Positions 26,506 to 35,215 of a stretch of DNA of 64,000 nucleotides are shown here, piece after piece. Each line of letters starts with the position of its first letter. Within the stretch, counting starts at the first letter, position 1. Origin of the DNA: Paracoccus litorisediminis (lineage in GTDB: Bacteria > Pseudomonadota > Alphaproteobacteria > Rhodobacterales > Rhodobacteraceae); NCBI RefSeq assembly GCF_009711205.1, contig NZ_WMIG01000001.1, forward strand, positions 434,001 through 498,000, in the 5' to 3' direction. The position numbers and the translations under genes were made by a program. The notes under the pieces are model-generated. The model had not been told where the DNA came from and did not search any database. It saw only the letters and a list, made by a program, of their open reading frames with translations.

Positions 26506-26515
26506 CAAATACCCC
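26493..26515 (-). repeat. Recurring intergenic motif, copy 1
   Basis: Read on the minus strand it is GGGGTATTTGAAAAACGAAG followed by AAA. It lies between the converging kinase and hflX genes, directly after the kinase terminator stem. Three more copies occur at 31347, 31427 and 44517. Confidence 0.6.
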
Positions 26516-26549
26516 AGCAACGACGCCACAACATCACCAGCGCCGCAGG

Positions 26550-27857
26550 TCAAAGCGCCTCGTATTGCGCCTTCTGCCGAGCGGTCCAGCTGACACTCAC
26601 AGCCACGCCATCCTCACCGATATCCTCGGATTGCACGATGCCCTGACGATGCAGCCATGCTCGCCGCCGCCCATCCGAATGGGCCAGTTGCAGCGTGACC
26701 AGCTCGCGCGGCTCGTCCAACGTCTCGGCCAGCTTGTCCTCGACCAGGGCCAGCAATTCCTCCAGCCCCTCGCCGGTCAGCGCGCTGATCGCTTGCGCAC
26801 CTTCGGTGCGGGAATCGGCGCGCTGCAAGGCCTCGCGGGTTTCGGTAGGCAGGACGTCGATCTTGTTCCAGACCTCGATCTGCGCCACGTCCTCCTCGAC
26901 GCCAAGGCTGCCAAGGATATCGGCCACGTCGCCCGCCTGCTCGGTGGTTTCGGGATGGCTGATGTCGCGGACATGCAGGATCAGGTCGGCGGCCAGCACC
27001 TCCTCCAGCGTGGCGCGGAAGGCTGCGACCAGTTCATGCGGAAGGTCGCTGATGAACCCCACCGTATCCGAGAGGATCACCTTGCGCCCGCCGGGCAGCG
27101 ACATTTGCCGCATGGTCGGGTCCAGCGTCGCGAAAAGCTGGTCCTTGGCCAGAACCTCGGCCCCGGTCAGGCGATTGAACAGCGTGGATTTCCCGGCGTT
27201 GGTGTATCCCACCAGCGCGACGATCGGATAGGGCACCTTGGCGCGCGCCTTGCGGTGCAACTCGCGGGTCTTGACCACACGCTCAAGCTGGCGACGCAGG
27301 CGGATCACCTGCTCATCAATGGCGCGGCGGTCGGCCTCGATCTGGGTTTCACCCGGACCGCCGACAAAACCCAATCCGCCCCGCTGACGCTCAAGGTGGG
27401 TCCAGGCGCGAACCAGCCGCGTCCGCTGATAGGCCAGCGCCGCCAGTTCCACCTGCAACACGCCCTCGCGCGTATGCGCCCGGTCGGCAAAGATCTCAAG
27501 GATCAGGCCGGTCCGGTCGAGGATCTTGACGCCCCATTCCTTTTCCAGATTGCGCTGCTGGACCGGCGTCACCGGCCCGTCGATCAGCACCAGCTCGGCT
27601 CCCTCACCCTCGGCCGCGGCCTTGATGTGTTCGCCAATCTCCTGCCGCTTTCCTTTCGAAAACAGCATGCCGGCGTCGGGGTTGCGCAGTTTCGCAACCT
27701 CGGCCCCGGCCATGTCGATGGCAGGCAGCGCATGGGCAAGTGCCACGGCTTCTTCAAGCGCCAACTCGGGCGAGCGGCGCGTCCGCGAATTCCCCAGATC
27801 CGGGTGGATCACATAGGCTCGTGTGGGGCGTTCGCGGGTCTCGGTCGGATCTGCCAA
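26550..27857 (-). CDS. hflX: ribosome-associated GTPase HflX
   Basis: A 435-residue GTPase. The N-terminal HflX domain (DPDAGM-type segment, ELVLIDGPVTPVQQRNLEKEWGVKILDRTGLIL) is followed by the Gly-rich hinge LGFVGGPGETQIEADRR. The G domain has GYTNAGKSTLFN (G1), DTVGFISDLP (G3) and NKID (G4). It splits stalled ribosomes under stress. It starts immediately after the hfq stop, the common hfq-hflX pairing. Confidence 0.96.
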   Translation of the reverse strand: MADPTETRERPTRAYVIHPDLGNSRTRRSPELALEEAVALAHALPAIDMAGAEVAKLRNPDAGMLFSKGKRQEIGEHIKAAAEGEGAELVLIDGPVTPVQQRNLEKEWGVKILDRTGLILEIFADRAHTREGVLQVELAALAYQRTRLVRAWTHLERQRGGLGFVGGPGETQIEADRRAIDEQVIRLRRQLERVVKTRELHRKARAKVPYPIVALVGYTNAGKSTLFNRLTGAEVLAKDQLFATLDPTMRQMSLPGGRKVILSDTVGFISDLPHELVAAFRATLEEVLAADLILHVRDISHPETTEQAGDVADILGSLGVEEDVAQIEVWNKIDVLPTETREALQRADSRTEGAQAISALTGEGLEELLALVEDKLAETLDEPRELVTLQLAHSDGRRRAWLHRQGIVQSEDIGEDGVAVSVSWTARQKAQYEAL

Positions 27858-28091
27858 TCAGTCCTCACCATCGTAAAGGCTGATCGGCTGTCCCGGCATG
27901 ATGGTCGAGATCGCATGCTTGTAAACCAGCTGCGACTGGCCGTCGCGGCGCAGCAGCACGCAGAAATTGTCGAACCAGGTGATCACACCCTGCAGCTTGA
28001 CGCCGTTGATAAGGAAGATCGTGACCGGCACCTTGCCCTTGCGGACATGGTTCAGAAACGCGTCCTGGAGATTCTGTTTGTCGCCGGCCAT
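27858..28091 (-). CDS. hfq: RNA chaperone Hfq
   Basis: A 77-residue Sm-like protein starting [20 protein letters not shown]. Sm1 ([23 protein letters not shown]) and Sm2 with the YKHAISTI motif are intact. The C-terminal tail is short ([12 protein letters not shown]), as usual in alphaproteobacteria. It pairs sRNAs with mRNAs. The frame is open to 28124, but AAGG eight bases before 28091 and the family N-terminus fix the start. Confidence 0.97.
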   Translation of the reverse strand: MAGDKQNLQDAFLNHVRKGKVPVTIFLINGVKLQGVITWFDNFCVLLRRDGQSQLVYKHAISTIMPGQPISLYDGED

Positions 28092-28177
28092 TCCATGCAC
28101 CTTGTTCTTATCGATGTTTTTCAAGAATTAGGCGAGGCTTGCGGGGCATGCAAGCACAGCTTGGACCATCTGCCCCG

Positions 28178-28196
28178 TGGCGTTGCATGAACGCCA
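28178..28196. other. Hairpin in the trkH-hfq spacer
   Basis: TGGCGTT-GCATG-AACGCCA, a perfect 7-bp stem, seven bases after the trkH stop. There is no U-tract. It probably marks the trkH 3' end or the hfq leader. Confidence 0.35.
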
Positions 28197-28202
28197 TGCA
28201 AG

Positions 28203-29828
28203 CTATTTTCGCCAGTATTCCGGCGAAAGCAATGCCAGCAATGCCAGCGTCTCGATCCGGCCCAGAATCATCGCCCCGGCAAGCACTGCCTTGGTCATGC
28301 CGGGCAGCCCGGCCCAGCCCTCCCACGGTGCCCCGGCGATCCCGGCCGAGCCCTGAAAGGTCGGCGTCAGCGGAATCACCCCGGCCAGCGGGCCGGTATT
28401 CGTCAGCGAGGCCACCGACAGCATGATCGCGCTGTCGAACTCGATCTGCTGCAGCGAAATCAGCAGCACGATCGCCGCCAGCGAACAGGCGAACAGCATG
28501 AAGAAGATGAAGGCCAGATAGGCCCCCTCGCGCCGCAGCCGCCGCGCCATCAGCCCACCCCCACCCACCGAAGCCGGGTGGACGATCTTTTCCAGCTCGC
28601 GTTCGCTATGGCGGGCCAGCGCATAGACCCGCAGCAGCTTGACGCCGCCAGCCGTGGTGGCAACGCCCCCGCCCATCACCGCCAGCCCCGCCAGCATCAG
28701 CCCCGGAGAGCTGATCCCCGACCAGTTCCGCGCGCCCTGCCATTCTACCGAGTTCCAGCCCGTCGTCGTCAGGTAGCTCAGCCCGTTGAAAATCCCGCCC
28801 CAAGCGGCCGAAACCGCGCTGTCGAGCGTATCAAACAAACCCCGCGCCCCGGTCGGCGACACCCCGATCGCGCCGATGAAATGGCGCAGGAACAGCATGG
28901 CCGCGACCAGCAGCACCACCCCCGCCGCCAGCCGCAATTCGGGATCGCCCAGCCAACTGTCCGAGGTCTTCAGCTCGCCGCCACCCGGCCAGAAACGCCG
29001 CGACAATGCCGGGATCAGGAACAGGAAAATGACCATTTCCCCCGCCACGCCACTGGATTGCGCCGCCGGCCCATTGATCGGGCTGATACCGCTGGTCGAC
29101 AGCGTTCCCATCGCCCGCGTCAGTGCCAGAAAGCCGCTTTCGCCCAGGATCAGCAACAGGGTCCACATCGCCAGCGTCAGCCCGGCATAAACCGGAAATG
29201 CCTCGCGAAAGGCGCGCATCGCCCGGCTGGCCGGATCAGCCATTCCCCTCCGCAGGCTGGATTCGGTCATATAAGGCATGACCGCCCCGCCCTGCTTGTC
29301 GGAACGCGGCAACCGTTCGAACCGCTCGCTGCGGCCATAGGGCGAGGCGAGGATCTCGAAGCCCCCGACCCGCAGCGGCGCCAGCAAGGCCACGGCGGCG
29401 ACCAACATGAACAGCCCGCCCATCCAGCCGACCAGCGAACGCCACAGATGCAACGGCGCGGGCAACAGCTCGGCCGCGTAAAGGGTCGCGCCCGTAGTGG
29501 TCAGGCAGGAAATCATCTCCCACCAGGCGTTGAAGAAGCCGGTATCGGGCAGGCCCAGCAGGAACGGCACCGCCATCATTGCGGGCAGCAGCGTCAGCGC
29601 CCCCAGCATGGTCAGCAGCACACTGCGCGGCCGCGAGCGCTGCGGATCGCCCGCCGTGGCAATGCCCAGCAGCGCCGACAGCACCAGAAACACCGCGCCG
29701 CTGCTCATGAAGGCCGAGCCCAGATCGTGCTGGTTCAACACATGGGCATAGCCGCCGGGCAACATCATCGCCAGCGACACGATCCCCGCCAGGATCACCA
29801 GAAGTGGCAGGCGGACCAGAAAACCCAT
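28203..29828 (-). CDS. trkH: TrkH-family potassium transporter subunit
   Basis: A 541-residue membrane protein with about ten hydrophobic segments. Selectivity-filter-type loops are visible: TTTGATLYAAE, MGTLSTSGISP, LTTTGWNSVEW and SLTNTGPLAGV. It forms the K+ channel of the Trk system, controlled by TrkA. ATG 29828 is used; a GTG at 29831 is one codon upstream. It begins ten bases after trkA ends. Confidence 0.92.
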   Translation of the reverse strand: MGFLVRLPLLVILAGIVSLAMMLPGGYAHVLNQHDLGSAFMSSGAVFLVLSALLGIATAGDPQRSRPRSVLLTMLGALTLLPAMMAVPFLLGLPDTGFFNAWWEMISCLTTTGATLYAAELLPAPLHLWRSLVGWMGGLFMLVAAVALLAPLRVGGFEILASPYGRSERFERLPRSDKQGGAVMPYMTESSLRRGMADPASRAMRAFREAFPVYAGLTLAMWTLLLILGESGFLALTRAMGTLSTSGISPINGPAAQSSGVAGEMVIFLFLIPALSRRFWPGGGELKTSDSWLGDPELRLAAGVVLLVAAMLFLRHFIGAIGVSPTGARGLFDTLDSAVSAAWGGIFNGLSYLTTTGWNSVEWQGARNWSGISSPGLMLAGLAVMGGGVATTAGGVKLLRVYALARHSERELEKIVHPASVGGGGLMARRLRREGAYLAFIFFMLFACSLAAIVLLISLQQIEFDSAIMLSVASLTNTGPLAGVIPLTPTFQGSAGIAGAPWEGWAGLPGMTKAVLAGAMILGRIETLALLALLSPEYWRK

Positions 29829-29837
29829 CACGCGGCC

Positions 29838-31214
29838 TCAGAAGAAGTCGATCGAGACCTGCAACAGGCGCTCGACCTCGGGGACGTCCTTGGCAAGGGC
29901 AAAGATGATGATGATATTGCCCTCTTCGATGCGCAGATCGCCGGTGGGCTTGACCACCTTGTCGCCCTTCAGCACCGCGCCCAGAAGCGCGCCTTCGGGA
30001 AACTCGATGTCCCGGATCGGACGTCCGGCCATGGGCGAGGTCGACAGCACCTGCGCCTCGATCACCTCGGCTTCGGCATCGCCGATCGAATAGATGTCGC
30101 GCACCCGACCATGACGGATATGGCGCAGGATCGTCGACACCGTGCTGGCGCGCGGATTGATGAAGGCATCAATATCCAGCGTGTCCATCATCGACATCAG
30201 CGTCGGATCATTCACCAGAGATATCGCCAGTTTCGCCCCCGCCTGCTTGGCGCGGACGGCGGCAAGGATATTGGTCTTATCGTCATCGGTGACGGCCAAA
30301 ACCGCATCGGCGCGCGGCACGGCCGCCTCCTCCAGCAGTTCCGCCGCCAGCCCGTCGCCATTCAGCACGATGGTCCGGTTCAGCGCATCGGCAGCATCCT
30401 CCGCGCGGGCGCGGTCACGCTCGATCACCTTGACGCGGACGCGCTCGGGACTGGCCTCAAGCGCCTGCGCCACAGCCAGCCCGACATTGCCCGCACCGAT
30501 GATAACGACGCTTTCCTGCCGGGCCGAGGGCTTGCCAAAGATTTCCAGCGTGCGCGGGACATCCTGACTAAGGGTAAAGACATAGATCTGGTCGCCCTCG
30601 AACAGCTGATCGCCCGGCTCGGGCGCAAACAGCTTGCCGCCCCGCCGCACGCCCGCAACGATAGCGCTGAGACTGGAAAACATCTCGGTCAACTGGCGCA
30701 AAGGCGTGTTCAGGACCGGGCTGTCAGGGTCGAGCGAGATCCCCAACAGATGCAGCCGCCCGTTCAGGAAGGTCTCAGCATCGAAGGTCGAGGGCGCGGA
30801 CAGGCGCTGCAAGGCGGCCCGTGCCACCTCGCGCTCGGGGCTGATCACCACGTCGATCGGCAGGTGATCGGTGCGGTAAAGATCGGAATAGATCGCATCC
30901 AGATAGGCGCTGGACCGCAACCGCGCGATCTTGCGCGGCACCTGAAAGACCGAATGCGCGACCTGGCAGGTGACCATGTTCACTTCATCCGAATAGGTCG
31001 CGGCGATGATCAGGTCGGCATCCCGCGCCCCGGCCCGGTCCAGCACATCGGGATGGCTGGCAAAGCCGGTGACGCCCTGCACATCCAGCGCGTCGGTGGC
31101 GCGGCGGATCAGCTCGGCATTGGTGTCGATGATGGTGACATCATTGCGTTCGCCGGCAAGGTGGCGCGCGATATGCCAGCCGACCTGCCCTGCCCCGCAA
31201 ATGATGATTTTCAT
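29838..31214 (-). CDS. trkA: Trk potassium system regulatory protein TrkA
   Basis: A 458-residue cytoplasmic protein with two RCK modules. Each has an NAD-binding Rossmann motif, CGAGQVGWHIA at the N-terminus and GAGNVGLAVAQAL near residue 240, followed by a TrkA_C domain (ISPEREVARAALQRL; IEAQVLSTSPMAGRPIRDIEFP). Nucleotide binding gates TrkH. It forms an operon-like pair with trkH, downstream of ntrX. Confidence 0.95.
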   Translation of the reverse strand: MKIIICGAGQVGWHIARHLAGERNDVTIIDTNAELIRRATDALDVQGVTGFASHPDVLDRAGARDADLIIAATYSDEVNMVTCQVAHSVFQVPRKIARLRSSAYLDAIYSDLYRTDHLPIDVVISPEREVARAALQRLSAPSTFDAETFLNGRLHLLGISLDPDSPVLNTPLRQLTEMFSSLSAIVAGVRRGGKLFAPEPGDQLFEGDQIYVFTLSQDVPRTLEIFGKPSARQESVVIIGAGNVGLAVAQALEASPERVRVKVIERDRARAEDAADALNRTIVLNGDGLAAELLEEAAVPRADAVLAVTDDDKTNILAAVRAKQAGAKLAISLVNDPTLMSMMDTLDIDAFINPRASTVSTILRHIRHGRVRDIYSIGDAEAEVIEAQVLSTSPMAGRPIRDIEFPEGALLGAVLKGDKVVKPTGDLRIEEGNIIIIFALAKDVPEVERLLQVSIDFF

Positions 31215-31346
31215 CGCCGCCTCATGGATGTTTACGCCGCACCGGCGATCCTACCCCGCCGGTCCCTTTGCGGATACAGCAAAAAACACCCGTCGCAAAT
31301 CCCACGACCCGGGCCGCAGCGCCACGCCTGCCCACCATGTCGCGAT

Positions 31347-31368
31347 GGGTATTTAAGAACGAAGAAAG
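31347..31368 (+). repeat. Recurring intergenic motif, copy 2
   Basis: GGGTATTTAAGAACGAAGAA plus AG, on the plus strand in the trkA-ntrX spacer. It faces copy 3 as an inverted repeat about 60 bases away. Confidence 0.6.
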
Positions 31369-31426
31369 CCACTGGGCGCGTCGCCGCGGATCCCGAACCG
31401 GTGAAATTCGGGCGCGAGCCTGCGAA

Positions 31427-31449
31427 CTCTTCGTTTCACAAATACCCAT
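31427..31449 (-). repeat. Recurring intergenic motif, copy 3
   Basis: On the minus strand it reads ATGGGTATTTGTGAAACGAA followed by GAG. It adjoins the ntrX hairpin and is inverted relative to copy 2. Confidence 0.6.
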
Positions 31450-31476
31450 GCTGCGCGTGCCACCCGCGCAGCATGG
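31446..31476 (-). terminator. Hairpin downstream of ntrX
   Basis: CCATGCTGCGCG and CGCGCAGCATGG form a perfect 12-bp stem with a 7-base loop, 11 bases after the ntrX stop. The following sequence (GTATTTGTG) is only weakly U-rich, so termination is probable but not certain. Confidence 0.6.
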
Positions 31477-31487
31477 CAATTCGGGCG

Positions 31488-32876
31488 TTACTTGCCCATC
31501 AGCTCTTCTTCGACCCGGACGCCGCCGACGACACCCAGCGACTTCAATTTGCGATGCAGGGCCGAGCGCTCCATGCCAACAAATTGCGCGGTGCGGCTGA
31601 TATTGCCGCCGAAGCGGTTGATCTGCGCCAGCAGGTATTCGCGCTCGAACAGCTCGCGCGCCTCGCGCAGCGCTAGGCTGGTGATCTGGGGGCCAAGCGC
31701 CAAGGCCTCACCGGAACCATCCATCGCGCCCTGGCTTTCCAATTCCGAGGGCTGGATCGGTCCGGTGCCATCGCCAAGGATCAGGACACGTTCGATCACG
31801 TTGCGCAATTGCCGGATATTGCCCGGCCAGGACATCGATTGCAGGGCGGCCACGGTTTCCTCGGGCAGCCCGCGCTGGGGCAGGCCCTGGGTCGCGTGGA
31901 ACTGCTCGATGAAATAGCTGGCCAGATGGTGGATATCGTCGCGACGTTCTGCCAGCGAAGGGATGGCAACCGGCACGACGTTCAGGCGGTCGTAAAGTTC
32001 CTGTCGGAAGCGGCCGGTGGCGATCTCGACCGCCAGATCGCGATTGGTCGAGGAGATCACCCGCAGATCCACACGCACCTTGTCGGTGCCGCCTGCGCGC
32101 TGGAACTGCTGTTCGGTCAGGACGCGCAGGATCTTGGTCTGCGTGCCCAAGGGCATGTCGGCGACCTCGTCGAAATAGATCACCCCGCCATGGGCCTGCT
32201 CCAGAAGCCCGGTCTCGATGCCGCGTTCGCTGGTTTCGCGCCCGAACAGGACTTCCTCCATGCGGTCGGGCTCGATCGTGGCGCAGGGCACCGCGATAAA
32301 GGGCGAACGGCCGCGCGGGCTATGGGCGTGGATGTAGCGCGCGGACATTTCCTTGCCCGCACCCGGTTCGCCCGTCAGCATCACCCGGCCGTTCGACTTC
32401 GAGACCTTGTCCAGCTGTTCGCGCAAGCGTCGGAACGCCGCCGAATTGCCCAGCATCTCGGCGGCGCGGGCCTCGCCGCGGCGCAGGGTCGAGTTCTCGC
32501 GGCGCAGGCGCGAGGTTTCCATCGCGCGCCGGATCACCACCAGAAGCTGGTCGATGTTGAAGGGCTTTTCGATGAAGTCGTAGGCCCCCTGCTTGATCGC
32601 GGCGACCGCGATCTCGATATTGCCATGCCCCGAGATGATCACCACGGGCACGTCAGGATTGTTGCGCTTGACCTGCTTGAGGATATCGATCCCGTCCATC
32701 TTGCTGTCCTTCAGCCAGATATCGAGGATCATCAGCGCAGGTTCGGCGACATTGATCTCGGCCACGGCCTGGTCGGAATTGGCGGCCAGTCGTGTCGAGT
32801 AACCCTCATCCCGCAGGATGTCCGAGATCAATTCGCGAATGTCTTTTTCGTCGTCAACGATGAGGATGTCGGTCAT
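31488..32876 (-). CDS. ntrX: nitrogen-related response regulator NtrX
   Basis: A 462-residue response regulator. The receiver domain has VDDE and phospho-acceptor D52 (MILDIWLKD). The AAA+ domain has Walker A GEPGAGKE (169-176) and Walker B GGVIYFDEVADM. A Fis-type HTH (NISRTAQFVGMERSALHRKLKSLG) ends the protein. The loop that would hold GAFTGA reads FGRETSERGIETGLLEQAHGG, so sigma-54 contact is not expected. Its ATG overlaps the ntrY stop. With NtrY it controls nitrogen metabolism, envelope and redox genes in alphaproteobacteria. Confidence 0.95.
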   Translation of the reverse strand: MTDILIVDDEKDIRELISDILRDEGYSTRLAANSDQAVAEINVAEPALMILDIWLKDSKMDGIDILKQVKRNNPDVPVVIISGHGNIEIAVAAIKQGAYDFIEKPFNIDQLLVVIRRAMETSRLRRENSTLRRGEARAAEMLGNSAAFRRLREQLDKVSKSNGRVMLTGEPGAGKEMSARYIHAHSPRGRSPFIAVPCATIEPDRMEEVLFGRETSERGIETGLLEQAHGGVIYFDEVADMPLGTQTKILRVLTEQQFQRAGGTDKVRVDLRVISSTNRDLAVEIATGRFRQELYDRLNVVPVAIPSLAERRDDIHHLASYFIEQFHATQGLPQRGLPEETVAALQSMSWPGNIRQLRNVIERVLILGDGTGPIQPSELESQGAMDGSGEALALGPQITSLALREARELFEREYLLAQINRFGGNISRTAQFVGMERSALHRKLKSLGVVGGVRVEEELMGK

Positions 32877-35146
32877 TTCACGTGGTCCTGCTCTAGTTTC
32901 TGGCGCCGCGCCGTCAGGCGCACGGGCTGTCTTTCGCGAGGCAGGCGGATCTGGGCCATCGCGCCGCGCTGTCCCGGCGCGTCGGTCAGGGTCAGTTGTC
33001 CGCCGTGTTCCTCGACGATTTTTTTGACGATGGGCAGGCCCAGCCCGGTGCCGCCCTGTTTCATGGTCACGTAGGGTTCGAACAGTCTGGAACGGTCCTC
33101 GGGCAGACCGGGGCCGTTGTCGATGATCCGGATCGTCACCGCATCCGGCGCGGTTTTCAGCTCGACCCGCACTTCCGGGGTCCAGCCTTCGGGCGGGGCA
33201 GAGCGCAGTTCATCCAGCGCCTCGCCCGCGTTTTTCAGCAGATTGGTAAAGACCTGCCGCATCATGCCCGCATCGGCATCGACAATCACCGGCTCATCCG
33301 GGATGTCCGAGACCAGCGCGCCCTGCAACGCATCGCGCTGCATCAGCTCGCTGTCGCGCAGCAGCCTTGCGATATCGGTTTCCTTGCGGTCGGGTTCGGG
33401 CATGCGGGCAAAGCGCGAAAACTCGTCCACGATCCGGCGCAGGTCATTGGTCTGGCGGATGATGACTTCGGTATATTGCTCAAGCGCCTCGCGTTCGTCG
33501 CCGGCGATGGGGCCGAACTTGCGTTTCAGACGCTCGGCCGACAGCTGGATCGGGGTCAGCGGGTTCTTGATCTCATGCGCGACGCGGCGGGCGACATCGC
33601 CCCATGCCGCCATCCGCTGTGCCGAGACCAGATCGGTCACGTCATCCAGCGCGACCACGTAACCTTCCAGCCCGCCCGCCGCACCGCGCCGGATCGCCAT
33701 GCGCACCAACAGGCTTTCGACGCGACCCTCGCGGTTCAGGCGGATCTCGTCCTGCACGGATTCATTGACCGACTGCCCCAACCGGTCGAAAAGCTGCGCA
33801 AACTCCGGCACGGCGTCCCACAGCAAGCGGTCATGCGCCAGGTTCGGGTCCAGCCCCAGAAGCCGGGTGGCGGAACGGTTGAAGAAGTCGATCTCTCCGG
33901 CCGCATCCAGCCCGATCACGCCCGCCGTGACCGAGGACAGCACAGAATCGAACAACCGGCGCTGGTCGTCGGCAAGACGGTAGCTTTCCACCAGTTCCTC
34001 GCGCTGGGTCTTCAGCTGGCGGGTCATCCGGTTGAAGCTTTCGCCTAGCGTCTGGATTTCGTCGCCGGTATCGGCCTCGGGGATCTGCAGGTCCAGATTG
34101 CCCTTGCCGACCTGTTCGGAAGCCTCGGCCAGTCGCCCGATCGGCCGAGAAAGGCGATCGGCAAACCACAGGCCCAGCCACATCGCCGCCGCGACCAGCA
34201 ACAGCGCAAAACCCAGATAAAGCAGCGAAAATTCCAGCAGCACCCGGCCGCGTTCCTGTTCCAGCCGCTGATATTCGCCGACGCTTTGGCGGGTATCGTC
34301 CAGCAGTCCCAGCAGCTTGCCATCGACATCGCGGGTCACATACAGGTAGCGGTCGGCCAAGGGCACCAGCGGCACCAGCGCACGGAATTCGTCATTCTGC
34401 CAGTCCTGGATCAGCACCAGCCCCTGACTTTGCGCCTGATCGAACTGCGTCTGCGAGGGCTGCTCATACCAGAACTGATAGCTGCGCTCGCCGCGCGCGC
34501 GGATCGTGCCGCGCCCGTCGATGACATAGGCCTCGCGCAATCCGCGCTGGATCAGCGCCTGCCCCTGCCCCAGCAGCAGCCGCAATTCGCCATCGTCCAG
34601 CATCGGGTTCTGGCGTGCCGCCTGCACCAGCGCCCCGGCCAGCAGCTTGGCGTCGCTGGTCAGATCGCGGCGGTGTTCCTCCTGATAGGCTTCGGCAGCC
34701 GACAGTGAACTGGTCACCACTTGCTGCACCCGGTTCGAGAACCAGCCCTCAAGCCCGATATTGACCGTCAGACCCGCAAACAGCGCGACCAGAACCGTTG
34801 GCACAAGGGCGATGGTGGCAAAGACGCCGACCAGCCGCAGATGCAGGCGTGATCCCACCGCCGATCGCCGCCGCGCCGCGACAATCGCGGTCATGCGGGC
34901 AACGACCATGCCGATCAGGACAATCAGGTAGATCAGGTCGGCCAGCAGCACCAGCCGCAGCAGGGTGCTACCCGACTCGACCCCGGCCAATGGCCCCATG
35001 ACGACAAAGGTCAACCCGGCCAGAAGCGGCCCCAGGACCGCCAGACCCAGCGTTGCCACGTTTCGAACGCGACGCATCCGCCGCAAACGCACGACGCGTT
35101 CCCATGTACCCCTGGACAGCGTTCCCGCCAACTCGCCCGCCCTCAT
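32873..35146 (-). CDS. ntrY: sensor histidine kinase NtrY
   Basis: A 757-residue membrane kinase. Several N-terminal transmembrane segments (VATLGLAVLGPLLAGLTFVV; LVLLADLIYLIVLIGMVVA; LVGVFATIALVPTVLVALFA) and a periplasmic domain precede a further membrane helix, a HAMP domain (DRLSRPIGRLAEASEQVGKG), a PAS domain (SVTAGVIGLDAAGEIDFFNRSA), the HisKA box VAHEIKNPLTPIQLSAERL and the ATPase motifs IDNGPGLP and GGTGLGLPIVKKIVEEHGG. It phosphorylates NtrX. It lies 69 bases after ntrC. Confidence 0.95.
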   Translation of the reverse strand: MRAGELAGTLSRGTWERVVRLRRMRRVRNVATLGLAVLGPLLAGLTFVVMGPLAGVESGSTLLRLVLLADLIYLIVLIGMVVARMTAIVAARRRSAVGSRLHLRLVGVFATIALVPTVLVALFAGLTVNIGLEGWFSNRVQQVVTSSLSAAEAYQEEHRRDLTSDAKLLAGALVQAARQNPMLDDGELRLLLGQGQALIQRGLREAYVIDGRGTIRARGERSYQFWYEQPSQTQFDQAQSQGLVLIQDWQNDEFRALVPLVPLADRYLYVTRDVDGKLLGLLDDTRQSVGEYQRLEQERGRVLLEFSLLYLGFALLLVAAAMWLGLWFADRLSRPIGRLAEASEQVGKGNLDLQIPEADTGDEIQTLGESFNRMTRQLKTQREELVESYRLADDQRRLFDSVLSSVTAGVIGLDAAGEIDFFNRSATRLLGLDPNLAHDRLLWDAVPEFAQLFDRLGQSVNESVQDEIRLNREGRVESLLVRMAIRRGAAGGLEGYVVALDDVTDLVSAQRMAAWGDVARRVAHEIKNPLTPIQLSAERLKRKFGPIAGDEREALEQYTEVIIRQTNDLRRIVDEFSRFARMPEPDRKETDIARLLRDSELMQRDALQGALVSDIPDEPVIVDADAGMMRQVFTNLLKNAGEALDELRSAPPEGWTPEVRVELKTAPDAVTIRIIDNGPGLPEDRSRLFEPYVTMKQGGTGLGLPIVKKIVEEHGGQLTLTDAPGQRGAMAQIRLPRERQPVRLTARRQKLEQDHVK

Positions 35147-35215
35147 GGTTTCGCCACTGTTCCGTGGCGTTCCTGTGGCCGCTGCGAGACTCTCGTACGG
35201 CCATCTGTGGCCGTT

